Origin: Rhizobium sp. Root1220
GTDB lineage: Bacteria > Pseudomonadota > Alphaproteobacteria > Rhizobiales > Rhizobiaceae
NCBI RefSeq assembly: GCF_001426265.1
Contig: NZ_LMDG01000006.1
Span: forward strand, 62,001-126,000
Reading direction: 5' to 3'
DNA: 64,000 nt
How positions within the stretch are numbered: position 1 is the first letter of the stretch; each line of letters starts with the position of its first letter. The notes beneath the pieces are model-generated. The model searched no databases and was not told where the DNA came from. It worked only from the letters and a program-made list of their open reading frames with translations. The position numbers and the translations under genes were made by a program. Below, piece by piece: positions 28,377-37,797 of this stretch.

Positions 28377-29474
28377 CTATCCCATCCGCTTGGTGAAAGC
28401 GGTGGTGAAGATCACCCCGCCATGGTCGTCGCTCGCGTCGCCGATGGCTACGTCCATTTCGTCGCTGGTCACCCGGACAAGGCAGAAGCCGCCCAGATAG
28501 GCGGCTCTGGCCTTGAAGATATCGATATTGTTGACCTTGTAGGCCATCGGCGTGTCGTGCTCGTGGCCGTGGAAAATGCCGATAACATTGTAGTTGCTGA
28601 GGGTTGAAAGCAAATCCTCGCGTTCTGAATCACCCCACCAGTGTGGCGCGCCGCTGCCATCTTCGGTAAATGTGTTTCGCGCAGGATTCCACCGCTCCAG
28701 CGAAAATTTGTCCCATCCGTAGTGCTGAAAGATGACGACGGGCCGGCCATCGGCGGCGTAGGTAGCGAGGTCGCGCTTCATCCAGTCGAGACTGCTCGCG
28801 GTCCCCTTCGTGCCGTCGCCGCCATATCTCTGGGCCTGGATGAGATGGAGCCCGCCCCAGTTCCAGGAATAATTGTCCGAGGCCTTGTCGTAGTTGTCGA
28901 CGGGGACAAGAGGCTTGAAGAAGACGCTCGGCATGTGGTTCATCTGCACATAGTCGCGCAATTCATCACGATACCAGTCGATTTGCGGTGGGCGTCCATC
29001 CTGATCAAGATCGTGGTTGCCGAGGCCAACGTAGACAGGGAAGTGGACGTGATCGGCTCCCTGGCCTTGCTGATAGCGATGAGAGAACTGCAAAAGTTGC
29101 GAGCCCTCGGCGAATTCGGCCACTTGCCCGCCGCCATCATCGGTGACGTCGCCGCAGACAACGATTCCCTGCGGTTTCGCGATCGACTGGCCTGCCAAAG
29201 CGAATCCCGTGGCCTTGCCGACAATTGCTTTCGGCCAGGTCGCGCGAGAGATGTTGTTCAGCGCCCGGATATGGCGCAGCAGGTTCGTGTCCGTCTTCCC
29301 CTCCGAAAGGCAACTGGGACTTAGTCCGTCACCAATGCGGCAGGCATGGACATCATTGATGACAAGAAAGGTGACATCCACATCCGGCCGGGGCGTTGCC
29401 TGGACCTGCGAAGGCAATGCCAGCGTAACACCCGCACCAAATCCACCCTTCAGCAGCGATCGCCTTGTGAACAT
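28377..29474 (-). CDS. Tat-exported metallophosphoesterase (calcineurin-like)
   Basis: A 365-residue protein. The N-terminus MFTRRSLLKGGFGAGVTLAL is a twin-arginine signal (RRSLLK), so it is probably folded with metals before export. Metal-binding motifs of calcineurin-like phosphoesterases are visible: DVHACR, CGDVTDDGG, GLGNHDLD, FQHYGWD and GIFHGHEHDT. The phosphoester substrate is unknown. ATG 29474 is preferred because GGGAGAGG precedes it. Lying on the opposite strand, it interrupts the dcw cluster between murB and ddl, and it ends 3 nt from murB. Confidence 0.85.
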   Translation of the reverse strand: MFTRRSLLKGGFGAGVTLALPSQVQATPRPDVDVTFLVINDVHACRIGDGLSPSCLSEGKTDTNLLRHIRALNNISRATWPKAIVGKATGFALAGQSIAKPQGIVVCGDVTDDGGGQVAEFAEGSQLLQFSHRYQQGQGADHVHFPVYVGLGNHDLDQDGRPPQIDWYRDELRDYVQMNHMPSVFFKPLVPVDNYDKASDNYSWNWGGLHLIQAQRYGGDGTKGTASSLDWMKRDLATYAADGRPVVIFQHYGWDKFSLERWNPARNTFTEDGSGAPHWWGDSEREDLLSTLSNYNVIGIFHGHEHDTPMAYKVNNIDIFKARAAYLGGFCLVRVTSDEMDVAIGDASDDHGGVIFTTAFTKRMG

Positions 29475-29535
29475 TGGCCTCTCCCATTGAACGACGATCT
29501 GAAATAGGGCCACCGCACATGCAGGCAACAATAAA

Positions 29536-29565
29536 ACGGCCGCGTCGGTTGCCCGTCGCGGCCGT
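29536..29565 (-). terminator. Intrinsic terminator of the MFS transporter gene
   Basis: Minus strand: ACGGCCGCG pairs with CGCGGCCGT (9 bp, 12-nt loop), followed by TTTTATTGTT. It starts about 22 nt after the transporter stop and precedes the metallophosphoesterase gene, so the two minus-strand genes are probably separate units. Confidence 0.8.
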
Positions 29566-29586
29566 CTGCTGCGATGGATTGCTCGC

Positions 29587-30897
29587 TTAGACTTCGTCGC
29601 GACCGGATGCCAGGATGCAGATCAGCGTGATCACCGCGGCGATCCCCAGATAGTAGCCGACATAGGTCATGCCGTAGTTCGCCTGCAGCCAAGTGGCGAT
29701 GTAGGGGGCAAGCGAGGCGCCGAAGATGCCAGCCAGGTTGAAGGTGATCGACGAGCCGGTGTAGCGGACTGCAGTTGGGAAGGGTGCGGCAAGTGCCGTT
29801 CCGATCAGGCCATAGGTCATGCCCATCAAGGCCATCGCGAGGATCGCGAAAACGAGGATGCTGGCTTCGCCTCCGGTCATCAGTCCCGGCAGGAAGAACG
29901 AGAAGATACCGATCAGGACCGTGGTCAGGATCAGCATCTCGCGCCGTCCGAAACGCTCCGCGAGCTTGCCTGATATCGGGATGAAGATACCGAATGCAAC
30001 AGATCCGACGATCTGGATTTCAAGGGCGTCGAGGAACGGGATCTTCAGGACCTTGACGTTGTAGGACAGCAGGTAGGCTGAGCCGATGTAGAAGAGCACG
30101 AAGGTGGCAAGCGCCACGAAGGTACCCAGGAATAGGCTCCGCTTGTGCTTGCGGAACAATTCAGCCACCGGAACCGCAACACGCTCCTGCTTGTCGATAG
30201 CCTTCTGAAATGCCGGCGTTTCCGTGATGGAGAGACGTACCCACAGGCCGATGACGATCAGGACGATCGAGGCGATGAACGGTACGCGCCAACCCCAGCT
30301 TAGAAGCGCCTCCTGCGACATGACATGCAGCAGCATCCAGAAGATGCCGGAGGACAGGAACAGGCCGACGGGCGCGCCGAGCTGTGGGAACATGCCGTAC
30401 CAACTGCGCTTGCCTTCCGGCGCGTTTTCGGTCGCGAGCAGAACCGCGCCACCCCATTCGCCACCGAGGCCGAAGCCCTGGCCGAACCGGCATAGCGCAA
30501 GCAACAGCGGAGCAAGGACGCCGATTGATTCATAGGAAGGCAGCAGGCCGATAACGACGGTAGAGATGCCCATGGTCAGCAACGCCGCGACCAAGGTCGT
30601 CTTGCGGCCGATCCGGTCGCCAAAGTGGCCGAAGACCACGGCGCCAAGCGGGCGTGCGAAAAAGGCGATCGAGAAGGTGGCAAAGGAGGCGAGAAGCGCG
30701 GTGGTCGCATCGCTGTTCGGGAAGAACAGCGTGGGGAAGACCAGCACGGCCGCCGTCGCATACACGTAGAAATCAAAGAACTCGATCGTGGTGCCGACGA
30801 GGCTCGCGATCAGAACACGCGCCGGCGAGTTGACTTGCGCACTGTTCGATGAAGCGGAGGTCGGCGATACTCGGGATATCGCGTCAGACATTTTCAT
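29587..30897 (-). CDS. MFS transporter, metabolite:H+ symporter (MHS) family
   Basis: A 436-residue protein with twelve predicted membrane helices. SLVGTTIEFFDFYVY near residue 36, RPLGAVVFGHFGDRIGRKTTL near residue 82 and RFGQGFGLGGEWGGAVLLATE near residue 138 are hallmarks of the MHS group (ShiA, ProP, KgtP). It imports an organic acid, betaine or similar compound with protons; the exact substrate cannot be told. It has its own terminator. Together with the metallophosphoesterase it separates murB from ddl. Confidence 0.9.
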   Translation of the reverse strand: MKMSDAISRVSPTSASSNSAQVNSPARVLIASLVGTTIEFFDFYVYATAAVLVFPTLFFPNSDATTALLASFATFSIAFFARPLGAVVFGHFGDRIGRKTTLVAALLTMGISTVVIGLLPSYESIGVLAPLLLALCRFGQGFGLGGEWGGAVLLATENAPEGKRSWYGMFPQLGAPVGLFLSSGIFWMLLHVMSQEALLSWGWRVPFIASIVLIVIGLWVRLSITETPAFQKAIDKQERVAVPVAELFRKHKRSLFLGTFVALATFVLFYIGSAYLLSYNVKVLKIPFLDALEIQIVGSVAFGIFIPISGKLAERFGRREMLILTTVLIGIFSFFLPGLMTGGEASILVFAILAMALMGMTYGLIGTALAAPFPTAVRYTGSSITFNLAGIFGASLAPYIATWLQANYGMTYVGYYLGIAAVITLICILASGRDEV

Positions 30898-31308
30898 TCC
30901 AATCGGGATTGCATTTCGGTGCCTTGAAAGGCCTTCGGCTCATAACGCAATTTTAATTCGGCGCAAATGCAAAATGCGCAACAAACGGACAAATATGGGC
31001 GCGGGCTCTGTCCGCAGTTCACTCCGGCGGCATGCTTTCGAAAGCGGCGGTTGGCGCGGAAGCTTGATCCGATAGCTTAGCTTGCAAGAAATCCACGTAC
31101 CGGCTTGCCGGTGTGTGGTTTTCGCGTCTCCGGGCGGTCTTTTTAACGTCGAATTTTACGGACTCTGGAGCAGGATGTTAACAAAAGTAAACGCTTCGTT
31201 AACCATAGTGCTGCACTAATGGACGCGTTCCAAGGAACGGGATTCGAAGCGAAACAAGCTTGGAGCAAGCGTCGAATTTCACAGTAAACGTTATTTTTGG
31301 GGGTATTT
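30898..31308. other. Intergenic region between the MFS transporter and ddl
   Basis: A 411-nt divergent region with no supported gene. It must hold the promoter for ddl-ftsQ-ftsA-ftsZ, since the genes on its left run the other way. Visible elements are a terminator-like hairpin at 31093-31122, two GANTC (CcrM-type) sites at 31161 and 31241, AT-rich TTAA-containing sequence at 31140-31205, and the dyad GTTCC-AA-GGAAC at 31227-31238. Confidence 0.6.
31093..31122 (+). terminator. Orphan terminator-like hairpin upstream of ddl
   Basis: CCACGTACCGGC (31093-31104) pairs with GCCGGTGTGTGG (31107-31118) as a 12-bp stem with two G-U pairs, followed by TTTTC. The apparent loop of two bases would open to four in practice. 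No plus-strand gene lies directly upstream, because the next one to the left is murB, about 2.7 kb away. It may end a small RNA or act as an attenuator for ddl. Confidence 0.45.
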
Positions 31309-32235
31309 ATGAGTCGCAAGCACGTTGCTGTCCTGATGGGCGGATTTTCCTCGGAGAGGCCGGTCAGCCTTTCCTCGGGGAAGGCGTGCGCTGATGCCCT
31401 TGAGGCTGAAGGCTTTCAGGTGACGCGGATCGATGTCGATCGCGATGTCTCGGCGAAACTCTCCGCCCTGCGTCCGGATGTGGTCTTCAATGCGTTGCAT
31501 GGCCCGTTCGGCGAGGACGGCACCATTCAGGGTATTCTGGAGTATCTCGAGATCCCCTACACGCACTCAGGCGTCCTTGCCTCTGCGCTTGCCATGGACA
31601 AAGGCAAGGCAAAGGGTGTTGCGGCTGCCGTCGGCATACCGATTGCCGAATCTCAGGTCGTCAATCGATTTGCCTTTCCGTCGGAGCATCCGATGAAGCC
31701 TCCTTATGTCGTGAAGCCGGTGCGGGAGGGGTCCAGCTTCGGTGTTGTGATCGTTCAGGAGGATCAGCCGAACCCGCCTCAGATCATCGGTTCCGCCGAG
31801 TGGCGCTACGGTGAGGAAGTTATCGTCGAGCGCTACATCCATGGGCGCGAGTTAACCTGCGGAGTCATGGGTGATCAGGCGCTGGGTGTGACCGAGATCG
31901 TGCCGCAAGGCCACAGCTTCTATGATTATGATTCCAAGTATGTTGCCGGTGGTTCAAAACACGTCATCCCGGCAAAAATTTCACCGAATATTTACCAAAA
32001 AATACAATCATTGTCGTTAAGGGCGCATCAAGCAATTGGTTGCCGTGGGGTCAGTCGCTCCGACTTTCGTTACGATGATCGGCTCTCCGAAGATGGTGAA
32101 ATTATCTGGCTGGAAATCAATACTCAGCCGGGAATGACTCCAACCTCTCTGGTGCCTGAAATGGCCGGTCATGCCGGTTATTCGTTCGGTGAATTTCTTC
32201 GTTGGATGGTGGAGGACGCTTCTTGTTCTCGGTGA
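31309..32235 (+). CDS. ddl: D-alanine--D-alanine ligase
   Basis: A 308-residue ATP-grasp enzyme that makes D-Ala-D-Ala for MurF. Visible motifs are [16 protein letters not shown] near residue 9, [15 protein letters not shown] near residue 62, the loop [11 protein letters not shown] near residue 140, and [15 protein letters not shown] near residue 266. Start ATG 31309 follows GGGGGTATTT. It opens the second dcw block, ddl-ftsQ-ftsA-ftsZ, now physically separated from murB. Confidence 0.96.
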   Translation: MSRKHVAVLMGGFSSERPVSLSSGKACADALEAEGFQVTRIDVDRDVSAKLSALRPDVVFNALHGPFGEDGTIQGILEYLEIPYTHSGVLASALAMDKGKAKGVAAAVGIPIAESQVVNRFAFPSEHPMKPPYVVKPVREGSSFGVVIVQEDQPNPPQIIGSAEWRYGEEVIVERYIHGRELTCGVMGDQALGVTEIVPQGHSFYDYDSKYVAGGSKHVIPAKISPNIYQKIQSLSLRAHQAIGCRGVSRSDFRYDDRLSEDGEIIWLEINTQPGMTPTSLVPEMAGHAGYSFGEFLRWMVEDASCSR

Positions 32236-33155
32236 CGGTCAAAAGGATAGGGCGCCCCAGCCATCATGCCGAGCCTTCCTATGCGGAAGGTGACGGGCGG
32301 ATGGTGTTGCCGCGCCCGCTGCGTCGTGTGGTGCGCTTCCTGGTCAGTCTCGGCAGTGGGCGGATTCACATCCCTGTGCATACGGGGACTGCGTCTGCTC
32401 TCGCATTTTTTGCTGCGACGGGTCTGTACGGCATGTCGCTCGGTGGTCACACCGAGGCTGTCGCTCAGGCGACGACGACGGCCGCCGGCTTTGCGATTGA
32501 TGACGTGAAGGTGTCCGGGAACGCGGAAACCTCGGAGATCGAGATCCTGCAGTTGTTAGGCCTTGATGGCACGACATCCCTCGTGGCGCTCGACGTCGAT
32601 GCCGCCCGTCAGAGTATTGCGAAGCTCCCCTGGGTCGAGAGTGTCGAGGTTCGCAAAATCTATCCGAAGACCATAGAGGTGAAGCTCAAGGAGCGTCGGG
32701 CCGAGGCGATCTGGCAGCATGGCCAGGAGCTTTCGCTCGTCGAAAGGGGCGGCGCGATCATCGCTCCGTTGCGTGACAACAAGTTCTCGCAACTGCCGCT
32801 GGTTGTTGGGCGCGGTGCCGAGACAGCTGCAGCGTCTCTCGATGTTGCGTTTGCGAAATGGCCGGATATCAAGGCGCGGGTGAAGGCCTATGTCTGGGTC
32901 TCCGGGCGTCGCTGGGATCTCCATATGGACAATAGCGTCGTGGTGAAGCTGCCGGAAGACGATGTCGATCTGGCCCTGGCGCGGCTGTCTAAATTCATCA
33001 AAGAGCAGGATCTTCTGGATCGCGATATCGCTGCGGTCGATCTCAGGCTCACCGATCGCACGGCAATTCAGTTGACGCCGGAAGCGATAGCCCGTCGGCA
33101 GCTTGTGCTTGATCAGCGCACCAAGGATTTGAAGAAGGCGGGGCAAAATATATGA
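32223..33155 (+). CDS. ftsQ: Cell division protein FtsQ
   Basis: A 310-residue bitopic divisome protein. A basic cytoplasmic tail is followed by a membrane segment near residues 55-75, a POTRA domain ([23 protein letters not shown] near residue 92) and the FtsQ beta domain ([24 protein letters not shown] onward). It links FtsL/FtsB to the divisome. I favour TTG 32223, which has GGAGGA 7 nt upstream and overlaps ddl by 13 nt; an in-frame ATG at 32202 lies deeper in ddl. Its stop overlaps the ftsA start. Confidence 0.9.
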   Translation: MFSVTVKRIGRPSHHAEPSYAEGDGRMVLPRPLRRVVRFLVSLGSGRIHIPVHTGTASALAFFAATGLYGMSLGGHTEAVAQATTTAAGFAIDDVKVSGNAETSEIEILQLLGLDGTTSLVALDVDAARQSIAKLPWVESVEVRKIYPKTIEVKLKERRAEAIWQHGQELSLVERGGAIIAPLRDNKFSQLPLVVGRGAETAAASLDVAFAKWPDIKARVKAYVWVSGRRWDLHMDNSVVVKLPEDDVDLALARLSKFIKEQDLLDRDIAAVDLRLTDRTAIQLTPEAIARRQLVLDQRTKDLKKAGQNI

Positions 33156-34483
33156 GCATGTTCGGTTCGTCCCATTTCGGATTGCCGCGCCTGAAGCCGC
33201 TTTCGTCGAAGCGGTCGCATATCGTTTCGGTTCTGGACATCGGATCGACAAAGGTCGTCTGCATGATCGGCCGACTGACGCCTCGTGAGGAAAGTCAGGT
33301 TCTTCCCGGCCGTACGCACAACATCGAAATTATCGGCATCGGCCATCAGCGATCGCGCGGCATCAAGACCGGCGTCATCGCTGACCTCGACGCGCTGGAG
33401 GGCGTGATTCGCCTAGCCGTCGATGCCGCCGAGCGCATGGCCGGGCTGACGGTCGAAAGTCTCATCGTCAACCTGACGGCCGGCCGTCTCACCAGTGATA
33501 TCTACACTGCGACGATCGATCTCGGCGGTCAGGAAGTCGAATTGAACGACCTCAAGAAGGTCCTGTCCGCCGCCTGCCAGCAGTCTCTGCGTCAGGATCG
33601 CGCCGTGCTCCACTCACTGGCGACCGGTTTTTCCCTCGACGGCGAGCGGGGTATCCGCGATCCCTTGTCGATGTACGGTGACGTCCTGGGTGTCGACATG
33701 CATGTCGTGACGGCGGAGCGGACGGCACTGAAGAATCTCGAGCTCAGCGTCAATCGCGCGCATCTCTCGGTGGAGGGTATCGTAGCGACGCCTTACGCAT
33801 CGGGCCTGGCGGCGCTCGTCGATGACGAGGTCGAACTCGGCTGCGCCGCAATCGACATGGGTGGTGGCGCGACCACGATCTCCGTCTTTGCAGAAGGTAA
33901 GCTGGTGCATACCGATGCGGTGGGTCTTGGTGGTCATCACGTTACCACCGATCTGGCGCGCGGGCTGTCTACACGCATCGAGGATGCCGAGCGGCTGAAG
34001 GTTGTACATGCTTCTGCGATGCCGAACTCTTCGGATGAGCGTGAGCTGATCTCGATCCCGCCGATCGGCGAGGACGATCGGGATCTTCCGACACAGGTGC
34101 CGCGCGCGTTGGTGTCGCGCATCGTCAGCGCCCGTATCGAAGAGACAATGGAATTGATTCGCGACCGCATCCAGCGCTCGGGCTTCAGCCCGATCGTCGG
34201 TAAGCGTGTCGTGCTGACAGGCGGCGCAAGCCAGCTGACCGGCCTTGCCGATGTTGCCCGCAAGATCCTTGCCCGCAACGTTCGCATCGGTCGTCCGATG
34301 GGCGTTTCGGGTCTGCCGACGGCGGCCAAGGGTCCGGCTTTTTCGACGGCTGTCGGCCTGATGATCTATCCGCAGGTTGCGGACATGGAAACACACGCGT
34401 CACAGAGCGGTCTGCTCATGTCGCTTGGGGGAAATAGCAGCCGCTTTGCCCGGATGGGCCAGTGGCTGAAGGAAAGCTTCTAG
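33152..34483 (+). CDS. ftsA: Cell division protein FtsA
   Basis: A 443-residue actin-like ATPase that anchors FtsZ to the membrane. VLDIGSTKVVCMIG near residue 25 is phosphate loop 1, AIDMGGGATTISVF near residue 230 is phosphate loop 2, and VVLTGGASQLTGL near residue 352 forms the adenosine site. The C-terminal helix (MGQWLKESF) is the likely membrane-targeting sequence. Start overlaps ftsQ by 4 nt. A 56-nt gap to ftsZ could carry an extra promoter. Confidence 0.97.
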   Translation: MSMFGSSHFGLPRLKPLSSKRSHIVSVLDIGSTKVVCMIGRLTPREESQVLPGRTHNIEIIGIGHQRSRGIKTGVIADLDALEGVIRLAVDAAERMAGLTVESLIVNLTAGRLTSDIYTATIDLGGQEVELNDLKKVLSAACQQSLRQDRAVLHSLATGFSLDGERGIRDPLSMYGDVLGVDMHVVTAERTALKNLELSVNRAHLSVEGIVATPYASGLAALVDDEVELGCAAIDMGGGATTISVFAEGKLVHTDAVGLGGHHVTTDLARGLSTRIEDAERLKVVHASAMPNSSDERELISIPPIGEDDRDLPTQVPRALVSRIVSARIEETMELIRDRIQRSGFSPIVGKRVVLTGGASQLTGLADVARKILARNVRIGRPMGVSGLPTAAKGPAFSTAVGLMIYPQVADMETHASQSGLLMSLGGNSSRFARMGQWLKESF

Positions 34484-34539
34484 AGATTTAGTGAATTGGC
34501 CGGCGTGGCGATGCGGCCATAAAGAGAAGGAACGGTACC

Positions 34540-36255
34540 ATGACTATCAAGCTGCATAAGCCTGACATCACAGAGCTGAAGCCGCGCATCACCGTGTTCG
34601 GTGTCGGCGGTGGCGGCGGCAACGCTGTCAACAACATGATTTCCGCAGGCCTCCAGGGCGTCGACTTCGTCGTCGCCAACACGGACGCGCAGGCCCTGAC
34701 GATGACCAAGGCTGAGCGTATCATCCAGCTCGGCGCCAGCGTCACTGAAGGTCTTGGTGCGGGTTCACAGCCGGAAGTCGGTCGTGCAGCTGCTGAAGAA
34801 TGCATCGACGAAATCGTCGATCACCTGAACGGCACCCACATGTGCTTCGTCACTGCCGGCATGGGCGGCGGTACCGGCACCGGTGCTGCTCCTGTGGTCG
34901 CGCAGGCCGCCCGCAACAAGGGCATCCTGACGGTCGGCGTCGTCACCAAGCCGTTCCACTTCGAAGGCGGACGCCGCATGCGTCTGGCCGAATCGGGCAT
35001 CCAGGAACTGCAGAAGTCTGTCGATACCCTGATCGTCATTCCGAACCAGAACCTGTTCCGGATCGCCAACGACAAGACGACCTTTGCCGACGCCTTCGCG
35101 ATGGCCGACCAAGTTCTCTACTCGGGCGTTGCCTGCATCACCGACCTGATGGTGAAGGAAGGTCTCATCAACCTCGACTTCGCCGACGTCCGTTCGGTCA
35201 TGCGCGAAATGGGCCGCGCAATGATGGGTACCGGCGAGGCTTCCGGCCAGGGCCGCGCGATGCAGGCTGCAGAAGCCGCTATTGCCAACCCGCTGCTCGA
35301 CGAAACCTCGATGAAGGGCGCACAGGGCCTGCTGATCTCCATCACCGGCGGTCGCGACCTGACACTCTTCGAAGTCGACGAAGCGGCTACCCGTATCCGC
35401 GAAGAAGTCGATCCGGATGCGAACATCATCCTCGGCGCAACCTTCGATGAATCGCTTGAAGGCATCATCCGCGTCTCCGTCGTCGCAACCGGCATCGACC
35501 GCGCCATGAACGAAGCAGCCGGCAAGAACTTCCAGCAGATCCAGAAGCCGATTATCCGTCCTTCGGCGGCCGTTGCTCCCGCACCGGCCGCAGTCCAGCC
35601 TGCACCCGTCATGCAGCAGGCACCGAAAGCCGATGTGATTGCACAGACGATCCGCATGGCCGAAGCGGAAATGGAACGTGAACTCGAAATCCACGCTCCT
35701 CGTGCTGCACAGCCGGTCCACCAGCCGGCAGCGCAGGAAACCTTCCGCCCACAGAGCAAGATCTTTGCAGCTCCGGAAGCCGCTCCCATCATTCGTCCCG
35801 CACCGGTCCAGCAGGCGCCCGTCATGAGCCAACCGGCCATGAGCCAGCCGGCTCCGGTGATGCAGCAGCCCGCGCCAGCGATGCAGCAGCCGATGGCACC
35901 CCAGCCGGTTCGCATGCCGAAGGTCGAAGACTTTCCGCCGGTAGTTCAGGCAGAGATCGACCATCGCTCGCAGCCAGCCGTGGCCTCGCATGCACATGAA
36001 GAGCGTGGGCCCATGGGGCTTCTGAAGCGGATCACCAATTCGCTTGGTCGCCGCGAAGAGGAAGTCGCACCGGAAATGACGTCGGCTCCAGCGGCCTCGT
36101 CGCAGCAGCGTCGCCCGCTGTCTCCGGAAGCCAGCCTTTACGCTCCGCGTCGCGGAAACCTCGACGAACAAGGCCGCAGCGTTCCGCAGGCTCGGATGAT
36201 GCAGGAAGACGATCAGCTCGAAATTCCGGCCTTCCTGCGCCGCCAGTCGAACTGA
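34540..36255 (+). CDS. ftsZ: Cell division GTPase FtsZ
   Basis: A 571-residue FtsZ. The tubulin signature GGGTGTGAA is near residue 108, the nucleotide-binding [13 protein letters not shown] near residue 22, and the T7-loop NLDFADVR near residue 209. After about residue 320 comes a very long Pro/Gln/Ala/Met-rich linker with near repeats such as QPAPVMQQ, then the C-terminal peptide [13 protein letters not shown] that binds FtsA. The long linker is typical of rhizobial FtsZ1. The ribosome binding site AGAAGGAACGG is strong. A terminator follows at once. Confidence 0.98.
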   Translation: MTIKLHKPDITELKPRITVFGVGGGGGNAVNNMISAGLQGVDFVVANTDAQALTMTKAERIIQLGASVTEGLGAGSQPEVGRAAAEECIDEIVDHLNGTHMCFVTAGMGGGTGTGAAPVVAQAARNKGILTVGVVTKPFHFEGGRRMRLAESGIQELQKSVDTLIVIPNQNLFRIANDKTTFADAFAMADQVLYSGVACITDLMVKEGLINLDFADVRSVMREMGRAMMGTGEASGQGRAMQAAEAAIANPLLDETSMKGAQGLLISITGGRDLTLFEVDEAATRIREEVDPDANIILGATFDESLEGIIRVSVVATGIDRAMNEAAGKNFQQIQKPIIRPSAAVAPAPAAVQPAPVMQQAPKADVIAQTIRMAEAEMERELEIHAPRAAQPVHQPAAQETFRPQSKIFAAPEAAPIIRPAPVQQAPVMSQPAMSQPAPVMQQPAPAMQQPMAPQPVRMPKVEDFPPVVQAEIDHRSQPAVASHAHEERGPMGLLKRITNSLGRREEEVAPEMTSAPAASSQQRRPLSPEASLYAPRRGNLDEQGRSVPQARMMQEDDQLEIPAFLRRQSN

Positions 36256-36278
36256 GCCTGCACAGAATCGCCACGATG

Positions 36279-36313
36279 AGGCCCGGGAGTTCGCTCCTGG
36301 GCCTTCGTGTTTT
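36279..36313 (+). terminator. Intrinsic terminator after ftsZ
   Basis: AGGCCCGGGAG pairs with CTCCTGGGCCT (11 bp, one G-U) across a TTCG tetraloop, followed by TCGTGTTTT. It closes the ddl-ftsQ-ftsA-ftsZ unit, so lpxC is expected to use its own promoter. Confidence 0.85.
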
Positions 36314-36541
36314 AAGGGGTAAAATCCGCTTGGGATTATGTCGTAATTTCAAAGGGATGCTTTCGTAACAAAGCGAAAGAAACAGTGATTTGGAATGGGT
36401 GGCGGGCGAACGTATGTATGGGTTCGATGAACCGTCTCTGCGCGCCCTAGGGTTGACTCCGGCGGAATGAAATAAAGCCTTGGCAGATGGTTTCGGCATA
36501 TTGGCCGCTAGCAGATCGCCAGGGGAATAAAGGCAAGATTT

Positions 36542-37498
36542 ATGGTTATTGGCATGTTGGGTTTTCAAACGACGGTTTCGCGTCCGGTCACTCTTTCGGG
36601 GATCGGTGTTCATTCTGGTGCCGACGTTTCGATTACCTTCAACCCAGCAGAAGCCGACACGGGTGTCGTATTCAATCGGATGCATGAAAATGGCGAGGTC
36701 TCCGAGTACCGCGCTGTGTCTTCGCAGGTCGGCAATACTGATCTCTGCACCGTTCTCGGCTTTTCTCCCGCGCGCTCCGTTGCGACGATCGAGCACGTCA
36801 TGGCGGCAGTCTACGCGCTTGGCCTCGACAACGTCCTAATAGAGGTCGATGGGTCGGAGATGCCGATCATGGATGGCAGTTCGATGCCCTTCATCGACGC
36901 GGTTGAGCAGGTTGGTCTGGTTTCGCTTGGTGTGAAGCGCCGCTACATCCGGATCACCAAGCCGGTTCGCATCGAGCACGGCGGGTCTTGGAGCGAGTTT
37001 CGCCCCTATGACGGCACGCGCTTCGAAGTCGAGATCGATTTCGATTGCCCGCTGATCGGCCGCCAGAAATGGGAAGGCGACCTGACGGCTGCGACATTCA
37101 AGTCCGAACTGTCGCGTGCCCGGACCTTCGGGTTCATGCGCGACGTCGAGCGTCTTTGGGCTTCCGGACATGCTCTCGGTTCTTCGCTGGAGAATTCGGT
37201 TGTCATCTCTGACGACAACACGGTTATCAACGTCGAAGGCCTGCGCTATGCGAAGGATGAATTCGTTCGTCACAAGGCACTCGATGCCGTTGGCGATCTG
37301 GCGCTCGCTGGTGCTCCGTTTATCGGTTGCTACCGGTCCTACCGCGGCGGCCACAAGATGAATGCCAATGCTCTCAAGGCGTTGCTCAGCGATCCGACAG
37401 CCTATGAAGTTGTCGAGACGTCTGCGCCCCGCCAGCGTGTCGCCCCCCGGGATTTCATCCGGGTCAACGCGCCGGAATTTGCTCCCTGGTCGGCATGA
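36542..37498 (+). CDS. lpxC: UDP-3-O-acyl-N-acetylglucosamine deacetylase LpxC
   Basis: A 318-residue zinc deacetylase, the committed step of lipid A synthesis. Zinc ligands are expected at the His in TIEHVMAAVYALG (near residue 83) and at His and Asp in RHKALDAVGDLALAG (near residues 240-244); the catalytic His is in GHKMNANALKALL near residue 268. It lies 286 nt after ftsZ. That gap has the ftsZ terminator, an AT-rich stretch, and a GACTC CcrM-type site at 36455. Confidence 0.97.
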   Translation: MVIGMLGFQTTVSRPVTLSGIGVHSGADVSITFNPAEADTGVVFNRMHENGEVSEYRAVSSQVGNTDLCTVLGFSPARSVATIEHVMAAVYALGLDNVLIEVDGSEMPIMDGSSMPFIDAVEQVGLVSLGVKRRYIRITKPVRIEHGGSWSEFRPYDGTRFEVEIDFDCPLIGRQKWEGDLTAATFKSELSRARTFGFMRDVERLWASGHALGSSLENSVVISDDNTVINVEGLRYAKDEFVRHKALDAVGDLALAGAPFIGCYRSYRGGHKMNANALKALLSDPTAYEVVETSAPRQRVAPRDFIRVNAPEFAPWSA

Positions 37499-37524
37499 CC
37501 TCCATCGACTAATTTAGGCCAGGG

Positions 37525-37551
37525 CCGCCTCCTTCGGGAGGCGGTTTCTTT
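37525..37551 (+). terminator. Intrinsic terminator after lpxC
   Basis: CCGCCTCC-TTCG-GGAGGCGG is a perfect 8-bp stem with a UUCG tetraloop, followed by TTTCTTT. It ends the lpxC transcript. The about 245 nt from here to bamD contain no supported gene and must include the bamD promoter. Confidence 0.9.
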
Positions 37552-37797
37552 ATGGAAATGATGCGTGGACGATAGCTGATACCTGTTTTGCTGCAGGTGC
37601 TTAGCGCCAACTGTATGCAGCATTCCTTGGGCATAACTGCTGATTACGGGCGTAGTCGCCACAAAAATGCGTTAATGCATCATCATTGCGTTGCTCTAGC
37701 CATGCATTTGTGGCTAAAAACGCCAGCGAGGCGTGGCTGCCGTTGAGGGATGGCGGCAGTTGGGATTATTCCGATGGGTTATGCAGGGTCTGAAAGT

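Noticed and set aside
31140..31205. CtrA binding boxes (TTAA-N7-TTAA) before ddl
   Set aside because: TTAA half-sites exist but no pair has the exact 7-nt spacing with a full second half, so I list only the AT-rich region.
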